DNA of 8,462 nt from an archaeon (GTDB lineage Archaea; Thermoproteota; Bathyarchaeia; TCS64): positions 1-8,462 of the forward strand of contig JAHLLU010000075.1 in assembly GCA_020444005.1 (NCBI GenBank), given 5' to 3'. Every line of letters starts with the position of its first letter. Position 1 is the stretch's first letter. The position numbers were made by a program, and so were the translations under genes. Below are positions 1-5,880 of the stretch, piece after piece. The notes beneath the pieces are model-generated. The model was not told the DNA's origin. It searched no databases and worked only from the letters and a program-made list of their open reading frames with translations.

Positions 1-75
1 CCAAGCGCAGGAGCAGTCTTGACAATCGAACGTCAACTACCAGCTGTCTATAATACCATCATGGTACTCGAATAG
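1..75 (+). CDS. C-terminal end of an unidentified protein, cut by the window edge
   Basis: The first plus-strand frame is open from the edge to a TAG stop at 73-75 and encodes a 24-residue tail that includes GAVLTIERQLPAVYNTIMVLE-like sequence (hydrophobic, ending VLE). The other two plus frames stop at 19-21 and 49-51. The frame is followed directly by a T-rich tract, as expected at a gene end, which supports its being real. The tail is too short to assign a family and I do not recognise it. It converges on the small minus-strand gene that ends at 224. A chance open frame of this size is possible. Confidence 0.45.
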   Translation, partial: PSAGAVLTIERQLPAVYNTIMVLE

Positions 76-79
76 TCTC

Positions 80-127
80 ATTTTCTCCTTCCCCTTTTTT
101 CAGTAATTAATCAAAAAGAATTTTTTT
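80..127 (+). terminator. T-rich intrinsic terminator region
   Basis: Two pyrimidine-rich runs, 81-100 (TTTT-CTCC-TTCCCC-TTTTTT) and 121-127 (seven T), begin just after the TAG at 73-75. Archaeal RNA polymerase terminates at such oligo-T tracts without needing a hairpin, and I see no stem here. The assignment rests on base composition and position only. Confidence 0.45.
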
Positions 128-223
128 CCTTGTATCATAACTCATATACCAATCGCAAAGCAATCACATCCCACCAATCCATAATACAAAATACCAAAAA
201 TGGCGAAGAATGTCTCTAAAAGA

Positions 224-520
224 CTACTGATCTTTTATGTGATCAAGATCTAAACGCTTAACCCTGATCTTCCTGTATATCTCGGGATTATACCTACGCA
301 GCTTGGCTATGATCTCCTGGGGGTTATCCCCATGATTCTTCCAGTCCAGACGCCAAGTACGAACCCCCTCCCCATAATCCGTAGAAGCACCAATCTTCGC
401 ATAGCCACTGCTGGTAATCTGGTTCTCAACATACAATAACTCCTCCTCATTCACCGTCTCTAAATTAAAAATAATCTCGTACTCACTAGTATGATCGTGA
501 CCTCTAGTCATATATTCCAT
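224..520 (-). CDS. Small uncharacterised alpha/beta protein, 98 aa
   Basis: I do not recognise this family. The reading frame starts at ATG 520-518, with a second ATG at 511-509 (codon 4), and ends in TAG. Neither start has a ribosome-binding site. A weak A/T-rich element (TATTACTTA on the minus strand, about 542-550) lies roughly 26 bases upstream, which would fit a leaderless message. The predicted order is strand YEIIFNLE (about 15-22), helix (24-37), strand (41-48), strand VRTWRLDWK (53-61), helix NPQEIIAKLRRYN (66-78), strand YRKIRVKRLDL (82-92). This beta-alpha-beta-beta-alpha-beta order is typical of a ferredoxin-like fold. There is no signal peptide, membrane segment or cysteine. The basic C-terminal strand could contact nucleic acid or a partner, but that is a guess. 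Coding-like composition and a plausible fold support a real gene. Confidence 0.65.
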   Translation of the reverse strand: MEYMTRGHDHTSEYEIIFNLETVNEEELLYVENQITSSGYAKIGASTDYGEGVRTWRLDWKNHGDNPQEIIAKLRRYNPEIYRKIRVKRLDLDHIKDQ

Positions 521-662
521 ATATAATCAATACAAACCGTAAGTAATAGTCATTAGGATCAAAAAAACCCTAAAAGAATATACCTCGGGTAAACCCACAG
601 ATAAAATATGCAGATAAACCCAAAAGTAGTTAATTATTTATCATTAAAAGTATATTATCAAC

Positions 663-725
663 TGCTGGACCCCATAAAACTACAGTACTTCCTTCCGTCA
701 ACTACCTCCACAAAAGGGTCCAGCA
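663..725. repeat. 10-bp perfect inverted repeat with 43-base loop
   Basis: TGCTGGACCC at 663-672 is exactly complementary to GGGTCCAGCA at 716-725. It lies in the A/T-rich gap between two small minus-strand genes and is the only G/C-rich element there. Either strand could fold it into a hairpin of 10 base pairs. It follows the T-rich stretch (725-740 read on the minus strand) after the 744-1106 gene. I find no tRNA, box C/D or box H/ACA features. It may be a structured RNA, an operator or part of a transcript end. Confidence 0.5.
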
Positions 726-738
726 AAGAAAGAAAAAA
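726..738 (-). terminator. Minus-strand T-rich tract after the 120-aa gene
   Basis: Read on the minus strand, the bases just past the TAG at 746-744 are pyrimidine-rich with runs of T (CCTTTTTTCTTTCTTT). This fits archaeal oligo-T termination. The 10-bp inverted repeat follows directly, so part of it could be transcribed if termination is leaky. Confidence 0.4.
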
Positions 739-743
739 GGAGA

Positions 744-1106
744 CTACTTGTTAACCAACCTATACTTGATGCCTAATGGCTCCAATGTCTTCTTAATATC
801 CTTCTCCAAACTCGCAAGATACTCTTTATCCGGTTCTTCAAGCCACTCGAAATAGAAATCATATTCCCCGGTAGGCTCACCAGATTTACTTATAAGATTC
901 TTACATCGTTCAAGGGAGACCGCCTCAAGCTCGCTATAATAATCCAGTGTCCACTCAGAAGTGATTATATTATAATCAGGCACAGCATACTCAAGCAGTT
1001 TGTTATTAATACAAACCTTAGGTGTTTTAACTGCCAACTGTTCAAGCGCTTTTATACCCTTTTCCTCGTCTCCACTAGTTATTTTAATCCATGTCCTCAT
1101 CTTCAA
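744..1106 (-). CDS. Uncharacterised small soluble protein, 118-120 aa
   Basis: I do not recognise this family. The longest frame starts at a TTG (1106-1104), but ATG two codons later (1100-1098) gives MRTWIKITSG and is the more natural start. Neither start has a clear ribosome-binding site. An A/T-rich stretch (about 1126-1143, minus strand) lies in the range for a short-leader or leaderless promoter. Predicted elements are strand RTWIKITSG, helix DEEKGIKALEQLA, a beta-rich middle with LEYAVPDYNIITSEWTLDYY, helix LEAVSLERCKNLISKSG, strand YDFYFEWLEEP, helix KEYLASLEKDIKKTLEPLG and final strand IKYRLVNK. Two cysteines (near residues 32 and 68) are not arranged as a metal site. It ends in TAG, lies downstream of the amidohydrolase in the same direction, and is separated from it by a T-tract, so it is probably its own transcription unit. 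Confidence 0.68.
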   Translation of the reverse strand: MKMRTWIKITSGDEEKGIKALEQLAVKTPKVCINNKLLEYAVPDYNIITSEWTLDYYSELEAVSLERCKNLISKSGEPTGEYDFYFEWLEEPDKEYLASLEKDIKKTLEPLGIKYRLVNK

Positions 1107-1154
1107 TCAATAAACCATCAGAAACGGTTACTTATCTTTATTATTCAAATACCA

Positions 1155-1162
1155 ATAAAAAA
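1155..1162 (-). terminator. Oligo-T tract right after the amidohydrolase stop
   Basis: On the minus strand the TAA at 1165-1163 is followed at once by TTTTTT (1161-1156 region). A run of this kind directly at the stop codon is a usual archaeal terminator and separates this gene from the small gene that begins about 55 bases downstream. Confidence 0.5.
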
Positions 1163-2380
1163 TTAGAGAGAATTCTTGACGACCTCCCCATCTCTAAGCA
1201 CCAGTTTAACGTTTTCCTCGTCCTGCAGAGACCCAATATCATCTAACGGGTTTTTCTCCACCAACACTAGATCAGCATACTTGCCTACCTCAACAGTACC
1301 AAGAACATCATCTAAACCCATGACCTTCGCACCATTAAGAGTCCCCACCACAATAGCCTCCAGAGGAGATAACCCCACCTTAGATACGTAAAGCTCCAGC
1401 TCCAAAGCGCTACCTCCAAACGGGAAAATCCCCCCCATGGTATCAGTGCCAACTGCTAAGGTTAAACCCGCATCATACAATCTACGAATATTACCGAATA
1501 ATGTATCATACATCTCTGACGCAGGGCTCTCGGGTCTCATTCGGTGAATCCTCTCATAAACCGCCATAGTTGGCACCACCTGAGTACCCTTCTCTTTCAT
1601 CAAATCTATCGAGGCATCATCAGCCATATTCCCATGCGTAACAATATCCACGCCACCCAGCACCGACCTCCTAATAGACTCGGGGTAATAACAATGAGCC
1701 ATAACCTTTCTACCCCAATCATGAGCCACTCCCGTTATCGCACCTATCTCATCCAAAGTATACTCGGGAATCCAAGCAGGGTCCACAGTACTACCACCAC
1801 CACCGCCAGTACATATCTTGATAAAATCAGCCCTAGCCCTCAACTGCTCCCGGGTAGCAGCCAAACACTCTGGAACACCATCAGCTAACCTACCATCCAT
1901 ACCCCAACCAAAAGGCCTACCCTCCTTAACCCACTCCAAGGGAAGCCCCTGATTATCACCATGCCCACCAGTCGGACTCAGATAACTACCAGCAGCCATC
2001 ACCCTCGGACCCTTAACAAACCCCTTCTCCAAGGCATCCCGAACATGAAGCCCAATAAGACCACCAGTATCCATCACAGAAGTAATACCATTATCAAGAA
2101 GCCTCCGAGTCTGGTTAACAGCCGCATTAATCAGACGAGACTCAAACGATCCCTTGAGAAGCCCCGGCGTCGATTCATCGCTACCAGTAAAATGCACATG
2201 GCAATCGATTAACCCCGGCATGAGAAACATGTCAGGCACCTCAAATACCTCGGCGTCACCGGGAATCTTGACGCGCCCCTTTTCTCCAACATCCAAGATA
2301 ATGTTATCATTAACTAAAACAACAGGATCATCTCTAACACCCTTTGCATCTATTAGAGAACCTGCAAGTATAGCTTTCAT
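1163..2380 (-). CDS. Metal-dependent amidohydrolase (imidazolonepropionase/prolidase-like), 405 aa
   Basis: This is a cytoplasmic hydrolase of the amidohydrolase superfamily, TIM-barrel metal enzymes that cleave amide or related bonds. The full set of ligands is visible: H61-x-H63 in LIDCHVH, a candidate carboxylated lysine K188 in FIKICTGGGG, H229 in MAHC, H249 in VTHG and D312 in GTDT. The N-terminal segment (1-55) and the C-terminal GTVEVGKYADLVLVEKNPLDD (about 361-381) form the small beta-sandwich typical of the imidazolonepropionase and Xaa-Pro dipeptidase-like branch. At 405 residues it is the usual full length. That branch includes dipeptidases (Xaa-Pro or Xaa-Arg/Lys), so peptide or cyclic-amide hydrolysis is likely, but the substrate cannot be read from sequence. 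The ATG at 2380-2378 is preceded by a TATA-like box 26 bases upstream and no ribosome-binding site, indicating a leaderless message. It stands alone, divergent from the membrane operon. Confidence 0.93.
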   Translation of the reverse strand: MKAILAGSLIDAKGVRDDPVVLVNDNIILDVGEKGRVKIPGDAEVFEVPDMFLMPGLIDCHVHFTGSDESTPGLLKGSFESRLINAAVNQTRRLLDNGITSVMDTGGLIGLHVRDALEKGFVKGPRVMAAGSYLSPTGGHGDNQGLPLEWVKEGRPFGWGMDGRLADGVPECLAATREQLRARADFIKICTGGGGGSTVDPAWIPEYTLDEIGAITGVAHDWGRKVMAHCYYPESIRRSVLGGVDIVTHGNMADDASIDLMKEKGTQVVPTMAVYERIHRMRPESPASEMYDTLFGNIRRLYDAGLTLAVGTDTMGGIFPFGGSALELELYVSKVGLSPLEAIVVGTLNGAKVMGLDDVLGTVEVGKYADLVLVEKNPLDDIGSLQDEENVKLVLRDGEVVKNSL

Positions 2381-2402
2381 AATAAACTATAACGCCAATA
2401 AC

Positions 2403-2410
2403 ATATTTAA
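2403..2410 (-). promoter_or_regulatory. TATA-like box of the amidohydrolase gene (leaderless)
   Basis: The minus strand reads GCTTAAATATG here, with the A/T core centred about 26 bases before the A of the ATG at 2380. This is the expected distance from an archaeal TATA box to the transcription start, so the message would begin at or next to the start codon. No GGAGG-like sequence is present to initiate translation. Confidence 0.6.
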
Positions 2411-2440
2411 GCAAATTATAAGGAATAACATGAATTAACA

Positions 2441-2460
2441 TTATAATATTTATTTAAAAA
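2441..2460 (+). promoter_or_regulatory. Candidate TATA element of the four-gene membrane operon
   Basis: An A/T-only stretch contains TATAATATTTA and then TTTAAAAA (2453-2460). If the latter is the TATA box, transcription would start near 2482-2486, leaving a leader of about 55 bases before the ATG at 2540. Unlike the divergent amidohydrolase, this gene has a clear ribosome-binding site (AAGGTGA, 2525-2531, 8 bases before the ATG), which fits a led message. The exact box is uncertain because several A/T runs overlap. Confidence 0.45.
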
Positions 2461-2485
2461 ACCAAAAATAAGTAACTATGCTAAG

Positions 2486-2505
2486 TGTTTTATCCCCATA
2501 AAACA
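2486..2505 (+). promoter_or_regulatory. Perfect 8-bp inverted repeat with CCCC loop in the operon leader
   Basis: TGTTTTAT (2486-2493) and ATAAAACA (2498-2505) are exact complements around CCCC. The element lies 25-35 bases after the candidate TATA box, at the predicted transcription start, and about 20 bases before the ribosome-binding site. It could be a dimeric-repressor operator or a hairpin at the 5' end of the mRNA. Confidence 0.5.
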
Positions 2506-2539
2506 ATACGGTAACGGGAAATAAAAGGTGACACAATAA

Positions 2540-3334
2540 ATGGCAACACCACTTTTCCAGGTTCCATTAATCGCCGAAGGGCGATTCATAGGACTAATAC
2601 TCGACATACTAATATTCGCACTAGTACTCTACTACACAAGTGGAGACAAACATATCTACATAAGACGAGTAGCCGGCCTAGACGCCATCGAGGAAGCCGT
2701 AGGAAGGGCAGCCGAGATGGGAAAACCCGTAGTAGCCAGCTACGGCCTAGGAGGATTCACATACTGGACCCTCGCAGGGCTATCAATTCTATCACACGTA
2801 GCAACCCTATCCGCAAAAACCGGAACAAGGCTAATCGTACCGACAGGTGGCTCAACAGAATCACTTATCGTACGACCTGTAGCCGAGGAAATAGTCAAAA
2901 CGGCTTATACCATGGAAGGAGTACCCGACCAGTATAACCCAGATGACCTACCATTCCTCAGCGGACAACAATACGCCTACGTCGGCGGCTACGTCGGCAT
3001 CCTCCAGAGAACCAGACCCGCATCAACAATAATGACCGGGTCCCACTGGAGCGACGCCATGAACATCGCGGAAACAAGCAACGCAGTTGGAGCAATCACA
3101 ATCACCTCGGGAGCGTACATCTCAAACGTAGCAGCACTAGCATGCGCCTCAGACTATATCCTAATCGGAGAAGAGGCCCCAGCAGCTGGAGCATACCTAT
3201 CAGATGACCCATCCCAGAGGGCAAGCATACGAGTACAGGACATCTTCAAATGGATAGCCCTAGGATGCATCATCCTTGGACTAGTACTAAGCAACATGGG
3301 GATCAACATAGTTGAGAACCTGTTGTCAACGTAG
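2540..3334 (+). CDS. DUF6754-like bitopic membrane protein, 264 aa
   Basis: This is the first gene of a four-gene operon. From memory the sequence matches the DUF6754 family, whose function is unknown: GLDAIEEAVGRAAEMGKPV (46-64), GTRLIVPTGG (95-104), AEEIVKTAY (115-123), YNPDDLPFLS (132-141), then AETSNAVGAI and DYILIGEEAPAAGAYLS (205-221). A membrane helix occupies about 15-33 and a second about 236-256, with a soluble alpha/beta domain of some 200 residues between them. Arginines just after the first helix (IRRVAG) suggest by the positive-inside rule that the soluble domain is cytoplasmic. There is no recognised catalytic motif. AAGGTGA lies 8 bases before the ATG. The next gene begins 12 bases after the stop. 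The position in the operon suggests that it is the cytoplasmic-face partner of the 3990-4832 protein. Confidence 0.88.
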   Translation: MATPLFQVPLIAEGRFIGLILDILIFALVLYYTSGDKHIYIRRVAGLDAIEEAVGRAAEMGKPVVASYGLGGFTYWTLAGLSILSHVATLSAKTGTRLIVPTGGSTESLIVRPVAEEIVKTAYTMEGVPDQYNPDDLPFLSGQQYAYVGGYVGILQRTRPASTIMTGSHWSDAMNIAETSNAVGAITITSGAYISNVAALACASDYILIGEEAPAAGAYLSDDPSQRASIRVQDIFKWIALGCIILGLVLSNMGINIVENLLST

Positions 3335-3346
3335 GAGGTAATGAAA

Positions 3347-3988
3347 ATGGCAGAGATATTAAAAAATAGACAACTACAAATCGCCGTAATGGCGCTAGCG
3401 TTCCTGCTAGTTTTCGTACCATACTTTATTGAAGTACCTGCACTCGAAGCAGCTTCAACCAAACTAATAACCATAACAGCAATAGTTAACGCGGTTACCC
3501 TAATACTAGCTCTACAGAGCCAGATTAGACGTGGACTAAACATCGTCCAAAGAAGACAGACAGGCTGGTACTTTAAAGCCTACATGATAATCACAATGGT
3601 TCTCATGGTAGTCTTCGCCTTCTTCGGAAGAGAAACCGGTCCATACCACTGGGTAATGTACGCAGTAGTAAACCCGTTAAGCTCAGTAAACTACGGCATA
3701 CTAGCATTCTACATGGCATCAACAGCAGCAAGAGCATTCAGAGCTAGAAACACACAAGCACTGCTACTACTAACCACAGGATTCATAGTACTACTATACC
3801 AAGCACCCTTAACCGGAGCATACGCTCCATGGCTAGAACCCATAGCACTATACTTTGGAGACACCTTCGGCATGGCCGCAGGCAGGATGTTCCTGATCAG
3901 CGTAACCGTCGGAGCAATAGTCTTCGGAGTCCGAGTCCTAATGGGCAAAGAGACGAGTGTCCTTGGCGTAGGAAAGGAGGAAGTCTAA
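3347..3988 (+). CDS. Six-helix membrane protein of the DUF6754 operon, 213 aa
   Basis: This is a polytopic membrane protein of unknown function. Hydrophobic segments lie at about 11-30, 40-58, 78-94, 104-126, 137-153 and 180-199. Basic loops (QIRRGLNIVQRRQ at about 59-71 and RAFRARN at 129-135) should face the cytoplasm. The motif AFYMASTAARAFRARNTQALLL resembles, from memory, a conserved membrane partner found beside DUF6754 genes. I chose the ATG at 3347 because GGAGGT (3334-3339) is 7 bases away, and the ATG at 3341 would have only one base of spacing. The ribosome-binding site overlaps the upstream stop region, indicating coupled expression. The gene ends one base before the next start codon. 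No transporter signature or charged pore motif is evident, so transport is not shown. Confidence 0.85.
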   Translation: MAEILKNRQLQIAVMALAFLLVFVPYFIEVPALEAASTKLITITAIVNAVTLILALQSQIRRGLNIVQRRQTGWYFKAYMIITMVLMVVFAFFGRETGPYHWVMYAVVNPLSSVNYGILAFYMASTAARAFRARNTQALLLLTTGFIVLLYQAPLTGAYAPWLEPIALYFGDTFGMAAGRMFLISVTVGAIVFGVRVLMGKETSVLGVGKEEV

Positions 3989-3989
3989 G

Positions 3990-4832
3990 ATGTCTGATAA
4001 CAGCTTAATGAAGACACTGGCAACCTATGACCGTAGATGGGTCTACCTAGTACTATTCCTTGTAGTAGTAGGACCACTTCTAAGGCCAATAGGCATGCCA
4101 ATTAGCGTTAGCCCAGACACAAGACAGTATTATGAAGCCATAAGCTCAGTTGAGGAAGGAGATAAAATTCTATTCACCCTCAACACAGAGTTCAGCGGCT
4201 ACAACGAGATCCAAGCGGGAATCGTAGCCACTATGAGAGTCTTCATAGAGCATAATACAAAGATCTGTGTAGCAGTAGGGCACCCTGAGGCCACGGGAAT
4301 CCCTGAACTCGTATTCAATCAACTCAGATCAGAGCTTGATGCAAATGGATACGTGTACGGTGAAGACTATGTGATCTTAGGATACGTTATGCCTAACGAG
4401 GCATCTGTTGCGTCGATGTCACAGGACTTCCAAGGCGCGATTACACAAGACTGGTTAGGAAGATCAATCGATGATACATTCCTATCAGAAATCAACACTT
4501 GGGAAGACTGGGATCTAATCGCTGACTTTACAACCGGACTAGCAACAACATATCTACTAAACCACTTCGCGCTGAGAGGAACCCCAATGACTGTCAACTG
4601 CATTGGAGTTATGATCGCGAGCCAGAAACCATACGTCGACTCCGGCGTATACCTCGCCATACTCCAAAGCATGAGGGGAGGTGCAGAGCTAGAATACCTG
4701 ACTGGACACCCAGGACCAGGACTTACAGCTATGGACGCTTTCACTTTTGGCCACTATATGCTACTGTTATTCATTATAGCTGGAAACGTCGGCTATTATG
4801 GATACACAAGGCAGCAGAGAGGAGGAGGATAA
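3990..4832 (+). CDS. Bitopic protein with extracytoplasmic domain, DUF6754 operon, 280 aa
   Basis: This is a membrane-anchored protein of an uncharacterised family. Helix one is about 17-35 (YLVLFLVVVGPLLRPIG) and helix two about 254-271, with a soluble domain of about 215 residues between. RR at 15-16 before helix one and a basic tail (YTRQQRGGG) place both ends in the cytoplasm, so the domain would be outside, opposite to that of the first operon protein. Notable motifs are RPIGMPISVSPDTRQYYEAI (32-51), YGEDYVILGY (123-132), WDLIADFTTG (174-183) and a near-C-terminal LQSMRGGAELEYLTGHPGPG (225-244). From memory these recur in proteins encoded next to DUF6754. The alternating strands and helices look Rossmann-like, but no nucleotide-binding loop is visible. 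A GGAGG ribosome-binding site (3976-3980) sits 9 bases before the ATG, and the start is one base after the preceding stop. Confidence 0.85.
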   Translation: MSDNSLMKTLATYDRRWVYLVLFLVVVGPLLRPIGMPISVSPDTRQYYEAISSVEEGDKILFTLNTEFSGYNEIQAGIVATMRVFIEHNTKICVAVGHPEATGIPELVFNQLRSELDANGYVYGEDYVILGYVMPNEASVASMSQDFQGAITQDWLGRSIDDTFLSEINTWEDWDLIADFTTGLATTYLLNHFALRGTPMTVNCIGVMIASQKPYVDSGVYLAILQSMRGGAELEYLTGHPGPGLTAMDAFTFGHYMLLLFIIAGNVGYYGYTRQQRGGG

Positions 4833-4833
4833 A

Positions 4834-5544
4834 ATGGTAACAATGATAGATTACAGCATAACCATCGTTGGTGCATTCCTAGCGATGTGTATGTTCACGA
4901 CACTATACGGAAAAAGCAGCCCACTATATGCCCTAGCCGAAGAATCCTACATCGGATTCGGAACAGGCTTAACAATAGTGATTAACGCAGAGTACATCTG
5001 GCGAACAGGAATCGTAAACATCATGAGGGGCGACTATATACTAATTCTTGCACTCATACTTGGTGCAATGATACTCTTCAGAGTACACCCCAAGTATAAC
5101 TATGTAGCAAGAATACCTATAGCCATAGCTCTTGGAGCCCAGTTCGGGCTAAGCCTAAGGACGATAATATTCAGCGGATTCATACAGCAGATAACGGCAT
5201 CTATTGTACCTCTATTCGGAGGAGATATGATGACTATGCTGTACCGATGGACCATCGCACTTAGCGTAATATTCATGATGACATTCTTCTTCTACAGCAT
5301 CGAACTCAAAGGACCACTAGCTACAAGCGCAAAGATAGGAGAATACTTCCTATACACGGCGTTCGGAGCAATCTTTGCTCAGACCTTTATGGGTAGGCTA
5401 GGACTCTTTGTAGGATTCATGCAGAGCTACACGGTTCCACCGTGGAAGAAGCCGATACTCTTAGCTGCTATGTTCATAGTGTTCGCGGCTATTGTAATCA
5501 TGGACCGCACAGGCATGCTTGAAAAGTATACACCAGTCGAGTAA
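4834..5544 (+). CDS. Seven-helix membrane protein, last gene of the DUF6754 operon, 236 aa
   Basis: This is a polytopic membrane protein of unknown function. Hydrophobic segments lie at about 6-24, 40-58, 67-84, 92-112, 138-155, 170-196 and 206-223, giving about seven helices. The motifs RIPIAIALGAQFGLSLRTII (93-112), FFFYSIELKGPLATSAKIG (151-169) and AFGAIFAQTFMGRLGLFVG (176-194) resemble, from memory, a conserved partner of DUF6754 proteins. I chose the ATG at 4834, which has GGAGGAGGAT (4821-4830) directly upstream and lies one base after the previous stop. An in-frame ATG at 4798 would overlap the upstream gene and lacks a ribosome-binding site. A T-tract follows 12 bases after the stop, so the operon probably ends here. 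No transport-family signature is seen. Confidence 0.85.
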   Translation: MVTMIDYSITIVGAFLAMCMFTTLYGKSSPLYALAEESYIGFGTGLTIVINAEYIWRTGIVNIMRGDYILILALILGAMILFRVHPKYNYVARIPIAIALGAQFGLSLRTIIFSGFIQQITASIVPLFGGDMMTMLYRWTIALSVIFMMTFFFYSIELKGPLATSAKIGEYFLYTAFGAIFAQTFMGRLGLFVGFMQSYTVPPWKKPILLAAMFIVFAAIVIMDRTGMLEKYTPVE

Positions 5545-5553
5545 CCAAATCCC

Positions 5554-5568
5554 TTATTTTTTTATACC
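5554..5568 (+). terminator. T-tract ending the membrane operon, overlapping a TATA-like box
   Basis: Seven consecutive T (5557-5563) follow the TAA at 5542-5544 closely, as for archaeal termination. The same bases continue as TTTTTATACC, a TATA-like sequence centred about 27 bases before the ATG at 5590, so the element may also promote the next gene. Confidence 0.45.
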
Positions 5569-5589
5569 ATGTTATGAGGATCACCAGTG

Positions 5590-5880
5590 ATGAATGATAA
5601 TTGGAGACAGTGGGAAGATCTCCCTCCAGAAAGGGAAGAAGAGATTATCGAGAAACTAGCTGATCTCCTTGTAAAGAACAGAATTGGTTTTTTGGGAAGA
5701 ACTCTTCTTGAAAGCGGTGGAACACTTACCAGTCTATTTGCAGAGTTCTACATGGGATTATACGGACCATACTTTGATTTTTTAGAGATTGACGAATATG
5801 TTGCTTTACTGAGAAAAAAAGGAAATATCCCTAGACTCATCGAGCGTATTGAAGAAAAAGAATCAGAGGATAGAGCTTAA
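5590..5880 (+). CDS. Small helical protein with RLIERIEE C-terminus, 96 aa
   Basis: This is a small soluble, mostly helical protein of unknown function. It opens with a charged region (LPPEREEEIIEKLADLLVKN, 11-30), then a hydrophobic stretch (33-66, with LGRTLLESGGTLTSLFAEFY), then EYVALLRKKGNIPRLIERIEE (69-89) and an acidic tail. The arrangement resembles, from memory, small archaeal and bacterial proteins with a C-terminal RENVERLIERIE-like motif that often accompany membrane complexes. This recollection is unverified. The ATG at 5590 has GAGGA (5576-5580) 9 bases upstream; a GTG one codon earlier is less likely. The gene lies 45 bases after the four-gene operon in the same direction and may be a fifth component, although a T-tract intervenes. 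Its stop overlaps the stop of the convergent 5877-6146 gene. Confidence 0.75.
   Translation: MNDNWRQWEDLPPEREEEIIEKLADLLVKNRIGFLGRTLLESGGTLTSLFAEFYMGLYGPYFDFLEIDEYVALLRKKGNIPRLIERIEEKESEDRA

Noticed and set aside
200..253. A 17-codon frame starting ATGGCGAAG on the plus strand.
   Set aside because: It is short, has no ribosome-binding site and overlaps the end of the minus-strand gene.
587..621. Short repeats in the gap: CAGATAAA twice (598-605, 611-618), TAAACCC twice (590-596, 615-621) and a 4-bp GGGT/ACCC stem.
   Set aside because: The units are 7-8 bases in A/T-rich DNA, with no regular array. They are too weak to call an operator or CRISPR-like repeat.
31..706. CGTCAACTACC occurs at 31-41 and 696-706.
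   Set aside because: An 11-base match is expected several times by chance in a window of this size, and the two sites share no flanking sequence or context.
663..725. The inverted repeat as ends of a miniature transposon.
   Set aside because: No target-site duplication flanks it, the interior is only 43 bases, and no second copy is in the window.
1176..2438. Several open plus-strand frames across the amidohydrolase gene.
   Set aside because: They run antisense to a gene with a complete catalytic motif set, and their translations are low-complexity Ser/Thr/Pro-rich shadows.
670..2504. CCCCATAAAAC occurs at 670-680 next to the 10-bp repeat and at 2494-2504 in the operon leader hairpin.
   Set aside because: It is within chance expectation for an 11-mer. 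The match covers only one arm in the second site and lies in the loop side of the first.
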